This document shows, piece by piece, positions 1 through 5,877 of a stretch of DNA of 5,877 bases. The notes below the pieces were generated by a model. That model did not search any database, was not told the origin of the DNA, and saw only the letters and a list, made by a program, of their open reading frames with translations. The translations under genes were made by a program, and so were the position numbers. Source of the DNA: an uncultured bacterium (lineage in GTDB: Bacteria; Planctomycetota; Planctomycetia; Pirellulales; UBA1268); assembly GCA_937959175.1 (NCBI GenBank), contig CALGAS010000423.1:1-5877 (forward strand), read 5' to 3'. Within the stretch, counting starts at the first letter, position 1, and each line of letters opens with the position of its first letter.

Positions 1-25
1 GGAGCCAGTCCCCTTTTCATAGAAG

Positions 26-47
26 CCCCCCGGCGCGAGCCGGGGGG
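26..47. repeat. Perfect 9-bp GC hairpin with GCGA tetraloop (REP-like)
   Basis: CCCCCCGGC at 26-34 pairs perfectly with GCCGGGGGG at 39-47 around the loop GCGA (35-38), a GNRA-type tetraloop. Read on the minus strand the loop is TCGC. The stem is followed on neither strand by a clear T-run, so a simple intrinsic terminator is not obvious. The core GGCGCGAGCC is the kind of short palindrome that recurs between genes in planctomycete genomes, from general recollection rather than a search. Its 3' arm is the start of a sequence repeated at 161-181. Confidence 0.6.
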
Positions 48-62
48 ACGGCGGGTCGTTGG
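42..62. repeat. Intergenic direct repeat, copy 1
   Basis: This 21-bp segment starts with GGGGGGACGGCGGG and ends in GTTGG. It matches 161-181 at 20 of 21 positions, the only difference being T at 56 against C at 175. It begins with the 3' arm of the 26-47 hairpin. Copies are offset by 119 bp in the same orientation, and each is preceded by a run of six C, so the repeated unit appears to be palindrome plus tail. Confidence 0.7.
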
Positions 63-154
63 GCCATCCCGGTCCCCGGAAGCCGAAGTGACCGTTCACA
101 ACCAACACGCCCCAAACGCGTTCATCACCAAGCGACCCCTGGTGGCTTTCGGCG

Positions 155-181
155 CCCCCCGGGGGGACGGCGGGCCGTTGG
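155..181. repeat. Intergenic direct repeat, copy 2, with CCCCCCGGGGGG palindrome
   Basis: Positions 155-166 are a perfect 12-bp palindrome of six C followed by six G, and 161-181 repeats the tail found at 42-62 with one mismatch. Compared with copy 1, the ten bases forming the inner stem and loop (32-41) are absent. Copy 2 is therefore a shortened version in which the C-run and G-run abut directly. This looks like a decayed or internally deleted copy of one REP-like unit. Confidence 0.65.
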
Positions 182-194
182 CTCTTCCCAACAA

Positions 195-217
195 GGCCCA
201 GGTTGCAAACCTGGGCC
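195..217 (-). terminator. Putative intrinsic terminator of the J-domain gene
   Basis: GGCCCAGGTT (195-204) and AACCTGGGCC (208-217) form a perfect 10-bp stem closed by a three-base loop. On the minus strand the hairpin lies about 54 bases after the stop codon of the J-domain gene and is followed by TTGTTGGG, a short T-rich stretch. That placement and stem strength fit a Rho-independent terminator for that gene, although the T-tract is poor. The alternative is another repetitive palindrome of the same cluster. Confidence 0.5.
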
Positions 218-271
218 CACGGTTTCCCCGCCAGCCCCGCTGCGCTTCAATCAAAGCGGCCCATCCCCGGC

Positions 272-958
272 TCAGCCGTCTCCCATTTCCACGGTGACGC
301 GGCGGGGCATCGCCAGGCGGGCGAACATCCCGAGCGTGCCCTTGGGCAGGCCGAGAAACTCGAGCCGCTCAAACCAGCCGGGGATGTCGCCGGCCAGCTT
401 GCTGGTCACCTTCGTGCCCCGCAGGTCGAGCCGGCGGAGGTTCTTGATCGCCTTGAGCTGGAGGAGGCCCTCGTCGGTGAGTGAGCCGCCGGCGAGATCG
501 AGCCGGGCGAGATCCTTGAGCGAGTCGGCCCGGAAGCCGAGCAGGATGCAGAACACGTCGTCGGCCGCCGGGCCATTGAGCGTCACCGCAACGAGCTTGT
601 CGGCGACGTGGCCGAAGTCGTCGCCAAACGACTTTCGGAGCCAGTCGGTCTCCTCCATCTCGACGCTGCCGCCCCGCTCGATCGTCTCGGTCACGACTTC
701 CTGCTGCTGGGAGTAGGCGTCGATCTTCGAAGCGAGCCACTCGAGCTTGCTCGCCTTGAACTTGACGAACTCGGTCGCATCCTCGAAGGCCTGCTGCACC
801 CGGACGAACTCCTCCTGGCTGCCGCCCCGATCGGGATGGGCCTCGCGGGCCCGCACGAGATAGGCCTGCTTCACGTCTTCGAGCGTCACCGGCGGCATCA
901 GCCCGAGCGTGATCAGGCACTCGGGACGCAGGGCGGAAGACTGGGCAGGCTGGGACAT
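272..958 (-). CDS. J-domain protein with C-terminal leucine-rich repeat segment
   Basis: A 228-residue protein beginning MSQPAQSS. Residues about 15-65 form a J-domain: a helix with LEDVKQAYLVRAREA is followed by the invariant HPD at 41-43, then RGG and a helix with FVRVQQAFEDA. J-domains stimulate the ATPase of Hsp70 (DnaK), so a cytoplasmic co-chaperone role is likely. The Gly/Phe and zinc-finger regions of true DnaJ are absent. Residues about 66-105 look helical and charged. Residues about 148-210 carry two to three leucine-rich repeats (LARLDLAGGSLTDEGL, LRRLDLRGTKVT, LEFLGLPKG), probably for client or partner binding. There is no signal peptide or membrane segment. The start was chosen because the J-domain begins soon after it; the frame stays open upstream to 1129, but that extension reads like translated intergenic DNA. 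The Shine-Dalgarno is weak (CCAGG). It is divergent from the parvulin-like gene. The J-domain call is firm; the partner is unknown. Confidence 0.85.
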   Translation of the reverse strand: MSQPAQSSALRPECLITLGLMPPVTLEDVKQAYLVRAREAHPDRGGSQEEFVRVQQAFEDATEFVKFKASKLEWLASKIDAYSQQQEVVTETIERGGSVEMEETDWLRKSFGDDFGHVADKLVAVTLNGPAADDVFCILLGFRADSLKDLARLDLAGGSLTDEGLLQLKAIKNLRRLDLRGTKVTSKLAGDIPGWFERLEFLGLPKGTLGMFARLAMPRRVTVEMGDG

Positions 959-1031
959 GGGCGAAACCTGGGAAGGCACGGTGCAGAGAGGCCTCAGGCG
1001 GCAGCCTGCTGGCATCACGCCTGCGTAGCGT

Positions 1032-1063
1032 AGCAGACGCCCCGCGCGAGCCAAGCAGACGCC
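1032..1063. promoter_or_regulatory. 10-bp direct repeat, 22-bp period, possible regulator site
   Basis: AGCAGACGCC occurs exactly at 1032-1041 and again at 1054-1063. The start-to-start distance is 22 bp, close to two helical turns, so a protein bound to both would sit on the same DNA face. The repeat lies between two divergent genes. No known regulator motif is recognised, and a chance repeat in GC-rich DNA is possible. Confidence 0.3.
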
Positions 1064-1073
1064 AGCCGGAGTC

Positions 1074-1090
1074 GGCCAGCCTTGCTGGCC
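1074..1090. promoter_or_regulatory. 7-bp perfect inverted repeat upstream of the parvulin-like gene
   Basis: GGCCAGC (1074-1080) and GCTGGCC (1084-1090) form a perfect stem with loop CTT. It ends 51 bp before the ATG at 1142. There is no following T-run, so it does not look like a terminator. It could be an operator, an mRNA leader hairpin or a chance palindrome. Confidence 0.35.
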
Positions 1091-1127
1091 TTGCCCGGCA
1101 CGGGGGGATTCTCTATTTCCCCGGCAC

Positions 1128-1135
1128 AAGGAGGG
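1128..1135 (+). promoter_or_regulatory. Strong Shine-Dalgarno that fixes the start of the parvulin-like gene
   Basis: AAGGAGGG lies 6 bases before ATG 1142, a near-ideal match to the anti-Shine-Dalgarno and an ideal distance. The same frame is open from 1082, but that earlier start has no such site and would place non-conserved residues before the membrane anchor. This site therefore decides for 1142. Confidence 0.85.
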
Positions 1136-1141
1136 CTTGCC

Positions 1142-3082
1142 ATGCAGACTGCCTCGTCGCAGCGAAACGGGTACGGACGTGAGATCCTCGGGGCCACGCT
1201 GGTCGTGGCGGTGGCCCTGGCCTGGAGGCTCTGGCAGGGCGGCATGCCCGCCGATGCCACGCCGCCCGCCACGCCGGCATCAGCGGCAGCGAAGCCCGAG
1301 GCCCCGGCCACCGGCGCGGAGCCCCTGGCCCTCGTCAACGGCGCCGAGATCACCGCCGCCCAGCTCGCCGCCGAGTGCCTGGCCCGCCACGGCCGGAGCG
1401 TCCTCGAGACGCTCGTCAATCGGGCGATCATCGAGCAGGCCTGCCGGCAGGCAGGGATCACGGTCACCCAGGCCGATGTCGACGCCGAGATCGAGGTGAT
1501 GGCCAAGCGGTTCAAGGTGCCCCGCGAGAAGTGGCTCGAACTGATCGAGAAGGAGCGGGGCATCTCTCCGACCCAGTATGCCGCCGACATCGTCTGGCCG
1601 ATGCTCGCGCTGCAGGCACTGGCCCGCGACGCTGGCGAGCCGACCGCAGCAGAAATCCAAACCTTGTTTGAGAACCGCTTCGGCCCGGCCGTGAAGGCCC
1701 GGATCATCGTCACCCGCACCCGCGAGGAGGCCGAGTCGCTGCAGGCCCAGGCGATCGCGGCCGGGGAAGAGTTTGGTGCGCTGGCCCGCCAGCATTCGGT
1801 CGATGTCGGCAGCGCCAGTGCCAATGGCTGGGTGCAGCCGATCCGCCTCCACTCCGGCGACCCCGCCTTCGACCGGGCGGCCTTCGCCCTCGAGCCGGGC
1901 GAGATCTCGCCGGTGGTCCAGGTGGCCGATCAGTTCATCGTCATCAAGTGCGAAGGCCGGCTGCCGGCGGCCGACGTGAATCCGGCCGAGGTGCAGCCGC
2001 AACTGGCCGCGGAGATCCGCGAGCGAAAGAGCCGCAAGGCGTCGCACGAGGTCTTCGAGCAGCTCCAGCAGACCAGCCGGATCGAGAACGTGCTCAACGA
2101 CCCCGAGCGATCGCGGCAGCAGCCCGGTGTTGCGGCGACGGTCAACGGTGAGACGATCAGCATCGAGGAAGTTCGCGGCGTCGCCCTCGAGCGGCATGGC
2201 GGGGAGGTCCTCGAGATCCTGATCACCCGCACCCTGATCGGTCAGGCCCTCGGCAGCCAGCAGCTGCGGATCGTGCAGGCGGACCTCGATGCCGAGGTGG
2301 CCCGGGCGGCGGCCTCGCTCGGCTTCAAGAAGGACGATGGCAGCCCCGACGTCGATGCCTGGCTCGAGCGGGTGACCCGCGAGGAGAAGATCCCCCTGCG
2401 GCACTACATGGAGGATGTCGTCTGGCCGTCGGTGGCCCTTAAGAAGCTCGTCGGGGGCGTGCCGGTGCTCCAGGAGGACCTCGACAAGGCCTTCACCGCC
2501 ACCTTCGGCCCCCGGGCCCGCTGCCGGATCATCGTGCTCGACAACCAGCGGCGGGCTCAGGAGGTCTGGCAGATGGCCCGCCAGAATCCGACGCCCGAGG
2601 CGATCGGGGCCCTCGCGGAGACCTACTCGGTCGATCCGACCACCCGTTCGCTGCGGGGCGAGGTGCCGCCGATCCAGCGGCATGGCGGCCAGCCGACGCT
2701 GGAACGCGAGGTGTTTGCCCTCGAGCCCGGGGAACTCTCGGGCGTGGTGCAGGTGGCCGACCGGTTCATGGTGATCCTCTGCGAGGGCTTTACCGAGCCG
2801 GCGGCGGTCGCCTTCGAGGAAGTTCGCGACGAGCTCTACGACGACATCTTCGAGAAGAAGCAGCGGATCGAAATGGCCCGCTACTTCAGCCACCTCCGCG
2901 AGTCGGCCACGATCGACAACTTCCTGGCCGGCACGAGCCAGTCGCCCGCGGCCCGGAAGCCCGGCCAGCGGGGCACGACCCTCTCGACCGTTGCCAACGG
3001 CGAGCTGGAGAAGCCGCGGGCCGGCAGCCGCCGAGCCGATGGCGTCGTGCCGGCGGGCCACACCGCTCCTGCCGGACGGTAG
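1142..3082 (+). CDS. Membrane-anchored tandem SurA/PrsA-like parvulin-family protein (probable extracytoplasmic chaperone)
   Basis: A 646-residue protein. Residues 1-13 carry a positive charge and are followed by a hydrophobic segment (about 15-31) without a lipobox, a signal anchor that puts the rest outside the cytoplasmic membrane. A Pro/Ala linker spans about 35-60. Then come two diverged copies of one unit, 63-318 and 332-595. Each has a SurA-N-like helical part (VNG near the start, a VLE..(I/V)xR helix, QADxDAE, D(I/V)VWP), a parvulin-like domain (FGP...RIIV, then FALEPGE, VVQVAD) and a closing helix. The likely role is binding unfolded exported proteins. Parvulins normally use two histidines at the active site. 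By alignment to SurA these are Ile188 and Ile266 in unit 1 and Ile463 and Met543 in unit 2, so isomerase activity is doubtful and a holdase role is more likely. A His is shared by both units at 237 and 514. The tail (598-646) is low complexity. It is divergent from the J-domain gene and convergent with acs. Confidence 0.85.
   Translation: MQTASSQRNGYGREILGATLVVAVALAWRLWQGGMPADATPPATPASAAAKPEAPATGAEPLALVNGAEITAAQLAAECLARHGRSVLETLVNRAIIEQACRQAGITVTQADVDAEIEVMAKRFKVPREKWLELIEKERGISPTQYAADIVWPMLALQALARDAGEPTAAEIQTLFENRFGPAVKARIIVTRTREEAESLQAQAIAAGEEFGALARQHSVDVGSASANGWVQPIRLHSGDPAFDRAAFALEPGEISPVVQVADQFIVIKCEGRLPAADVNPAEVQPQLAAEIRERKSRKASHEVFEQLQQTSRIENVLNDPERSRQQPGVAATVNGETISIEEVRGVALERHGGEVLEILITRTLIGQALGSQQLRIVQADLDAEVARAAASLGFKKDDGSPDVDAWLERVTREEKIPLRHYMEDVVWPSVALKKLVGGVPVLQEDLDKAFTATFGPRARCRIIVLDNQRRAQEVWQMARQNPTPEAIGALAETYSVDPTTRSLRGEVPPIQRHGGQPTLEREVFALEPGELSGVVQVADRFMVILCEGFTEPAAVAFEEVRDELYDDIFEKKQRIEMARYFSHLRESATIDNFLAGTSQSPAARKPGQRGTTLSTVANGELEKPRAGSRRADGVVPAGHTAPAGR
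1328..2095 (+). repeat. Internal protein duplication, unit 1 (residues 63-318)
   Basis: The first of two homologous units inside the parvulin-like gene. The best-preserved stretch, residues 248-272, matches residues 525-549 of unit 2 at 20 of 25 positions by direct reading. Shared landmarks in order are VNG, QADxDAE, D(I/V)VWP, FGP, RIIV, GALA, SVD, the PI..H.G loop, FALEPGE and VVQVAD. The overall similarity is clear in protein but weak in DNA, so the duplication is old. Confidence 0.8.
2135..2926 (+). repeat. Internal protein duplication, unit 2 (residues 332-595)
   Basis: The second homologous unit. It is slightly longer, with an insertion near residues 396-404 (KKDDG then SPDVD) in the helical part. 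It also has a diverged loop where unit 1 has the Gly-Ser-Ala run before the second half of the parvulin fold. Its closing motif IDNFL mirrors IENVL of unit 1. Confidence 0.8.
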
Positions 3083-3112
3083 CGACGCGAGCCGGCCGCG
3101 GGCTCTGCGAGG

Positions 3113-3116
<4 letters not shown>
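3079..3116. terminator. Possible bidirectional hairpin between convergent genes, containing both stop codons
   Basis: GTAGC (3079-3083) can pair with GCTAC (3112-3116), CGC (3086-3088) with GCG (3107-3109), and GAGCC (3089-3093) with GGCTC (3101-3105). This leaves a 2x2 internal loop, one bulged T and a 7-base loop. The two outer arms include the TAG stop of the plus-strand gene and the TAG stop of acs on the other strand. The position between convergent genes suits a shared terminator, but no T-tract follows on either strand. Confidence 0.35.
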
Positions 3117-5104
<1,988 letters not shown>

Positions 5105-5108
5105 GTCG

Positions 5109-5118
5109 CCTTCTCCCT
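5109..5118 (-). promoter_or_regulatory. Shine-Dalgarno of acs
   Basis: Read on the minus strand, AGGGAGAAGG lies just upstream of ATG 5104, with GGAG 8 bases from the start. It supports this ATG over the internal Met at residue 20 of Acs. Confidence 0.65.
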
Positions 5119-5164
5119 GCGTATGTTTCCGCGTGCCAGCGGCCCGCAGTCGAACCTTTGGTCG

Positions 5165-5877
5165 TCATTCCGCCACAGCGGCGGCCGGCCGCACCGTCAG
5201 CCGGGCCGGGCGGGCGTAGTCGGCGGCGATCCGAGCCGCCTCGGCGACCGCCATCTCCCCCGGCTGCACCCAGAACCGATAGCCCACCACGAGCGGACTG
5301 TCCGGCTCGAGGTCATGGGCAAAGTATGAGCCGAAGCGGGCGTAAGACCGCTCGCTCATCCGGGCCTCGCCCGGATTGGCCGGCCGATTGGCCCGCACGA
5401 CGGTGTATCGCTGGCCGCCCACGACGAAACTGGCCGCGTGCCAGGCCGCGTCGACGTAGGTCTTGTCCTGCGGCCAGTTCCGCTCTTCGCCCGGCTTCCC
5501 CTTGCCGTCGGGCCGGAGGTAGTAGGTGTCGCCCTTCGTCGCCTCGGCGACTTCATTGGAGGCCCGGAAGTGAACGCCGGCATGCTGGGGATCGCCGTCG
5601 AGGCGAACCGGTTCGGCCGAGCTGAGCCGGCTGCTGAAGTCGATGACCGTGCCGCCGGCCACGGGCACCACATCGAGCTCGCGGGCCTCCGCCACGAGCG
5701 GCTTCCCGTCGCTGCCGATCCAGTCGATGGCCACGCGTTGCACGCCCGCCACCGGGCCGGCCGTCTCGAGGATGGTTTCCCGGTGCTCCTGGCGGGCCTG
5801 GCCCCGACAGTGCCAGCAGTCGGACTGGCGTGAGCGGCCGTCGCCGTGGCTAATCCGGTTGTAGCCGAAGAAGATGC
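5165..5877 (-). CDS. DUF6807 ('PmoA-like') family protein, 5' end missing
   Basis: The open frame runs to the right edge of the window, so the N-terminus is missing. 236 residues are visible, beginning IFFGYNRISHGDGRSR. A GTG at 5752 is internal, because the residues before it match the family. Recognisable features are a DCWHC segment, the GPVAGVQRVAIDW strand, a VAGGTVIDF strand, the LDGDPQHAGVHFRA block, TYYLRPDGKGKPGE, and near the end RYTVVRANRPANPGEARMSERSYARFGSYF followed (after a gap) by YRFWVQPGE. These match, from recall, the family formerly named 'methane oxygenase PmoA' in Pfam (PF14100, now DUF6807), which is abundant in planctomycetes. Despite the old name it is not a membrane methane monooxygenase subunit. 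The fold is beta-rich and its reaction is not established. About 100 N-terminal residues, possibly with a signal peptide, are probably outside the window. It lies 60 bp upstream of acs on the same strand and could share its transcript. Confidence 0.8.
   Translation of the reverse strand, partial: IFFGYNRISHGDGRSRQSDCWHCRGQARQEHRETILETAGPVAGVQRVAIDWIGSDGKPLVAEARELDVVPVAGGTVIDFSSRLSSAEPVRLDGDPQHAGVHFRASNEVAEATKGDTYYLRPDGKGKPGEERNWPQDKTYVDAAWHAASFVVGGQRYTVVRANRPANPGEARMSERSYARFGSYFAHDLEPDSPLVVGYRFWVQPGEMAVAEAARIAADYARPARLTVRPAAAVAE

Larger units (their letters stand above)
1..271. other. Non-coding region rich in GC palindromes, downstream of the J-domain gene
   Basis: I see no credible gene here. 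The short open frames lack ribosome binding sites and family-like sequence. The stretch holds three palindromic elements: a GNRA-looped hairpin at 26-47, a CCCCCCGGGGGG palindrome at 155-166 and a perfect 10-bp hairpin at 195-217. It also holds two near-identical 21-bp segments (42-62 and 161-181). The part between them (about 85-150) is less GC-rich than the genes. The extreme left end reads GGAGCCAGTCCCC followed by TTTT, which could be the right half of a terminator-like or repetitive palindrome cut by the window edge. The arrangement resembles repetitive extragenic palindromes, but this is inference from one locus. Confidence 0.7.
959..1141. other. Divergent intergenic region between the J-domain and parvulin-like genes
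   Basis: This 183-bp region must hold the start signals for both flanking genes. It contains a small inverted repeat CAGGC/GCCTG (995-1008, loop GGCA), a perfect 10-bp direct repeat (1032-1041 and 1054-1063) and a 7-bp hairpin (1074-1090). A weak sigma-70-like pair, TTGCCC (1091-1096) and TATTTC (1114-1119) with 17-bp spacing, would give a very short leader for the plus-strand gene. It scores poorly and I do not call it as a promoter. No recognisable promoter was seen for the minus-strand gene. Confidence 0.5.

Noticed and set aside
26..217. CRISPR array or tandem repeat locus at the left edge
   Set aside because: There are only two copies of one short unit with unequal content and no regular repeat-spacer pattern, and no cas genes are nearby.
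88..297. Possible small gene in the left non-coding region
   Set aside because: It has no ribosome binding site, begins with GTG, has proline- and arginine-rich composition, and runs through the palindromes and into the end of the J-domain gene.
959..1129. N-terminal extension of the J-domain protein up to 1129
   Set aside because: The extra 57 residues read like translated intergenic DNA and run through small inverted repeats. The J-domain begins normally just after the Met at 958.
1280..3061. 593-residue open frame on the minus strand, antisense to the parvulin-like gene
   Set aside because: The sense protein has a strong Shine-Dalgarno, a membrane anchor and clear domain repeats. The antisense reading is rich in Arg, Gly, Leu and Asp without domain motifs, as expected when a gene with G/C in third codon positions is read backwards.
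5165..5752. A complete short gene starting at GTG 5752
   Set aside because: The frame stays open to the window edge, and the residues before 5752 match the DUF6807 family. The gene is therefore truncated by the window rather than short.
5165..5877. Particulate methane monooxygenase subunit A, suggested by the family's old 'PmoA' name
   Set aside because: The visible protein is hydrophilic and beta-rich with no membrane helices, unlike the true integral-membrane PmoA subunit.

Overview
The window is GC-rich DNA with four protein-coding genes and no sign of a mobile element, CRISPR array, rRNA or tRNA. It looks like the chromosome of a planctomycete, probably from the Pirellulales or a related order. 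This is inferred from gene content: a DUF6807 ('PmoA-like') protein, a double parvulin-like protein with a planctomycete-style sequence, a J-domain protein with a leucine-rich tail, and GGCGCGAGCC-type palindromes between genes. No taxonomic marker gene is present, so the assignment is not proven.

Layout. Positions 1-271 are non-coding and hold several GC-rich palindromes: a GNRA-looped hairpin, a second partial copy of the same sequence, and a perfect 10-bp hairpin placed to terminate the first gene. A minus-strand gene (272-958) encodes a 228-residue protein with an N-terminal J-domain (HPD intact) and a short C-terminal leucine-rich repeat segment. A divergent intergenic region (959-1141) follows, with small inverted repeats and a 10-bp direct repeat spaced 22 bp apart. 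The plus-strand gene 1142-3082 encodes a membrane-anchored, probably periplasmic SurA/PrsA-like protein made of two diverged copies of one unit. Both parvulin-like domains appear to lack both catalytic histidines. It converges on a minus-strand acetyl-CoA synthetase gene (3113-5104). The 30-bp gap between them, with both stop codons, can fold into an interrupted hairpin. Upstream of acs on the same strand, 60 bp away, lies the 3' part of a DUF6807 family gene that runs off the right edge.

How the genes relate. The J-domain gene and the parvulin-like gene are divergent neighbours and both suggest protein-folding roles, one cytoplasmic and one extracytoplasmic. No direct link is shown. Acs is a complete housekeeping acetate-activating enzyme with all its motifs. 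The DUF6807 gene may be co-transcribed with it, but the family has no settled function. I saw no convincing new multi-gene system. The most unusual items are the double-His-less tandem parvulin protein and the palindrome cluster at the left edge.
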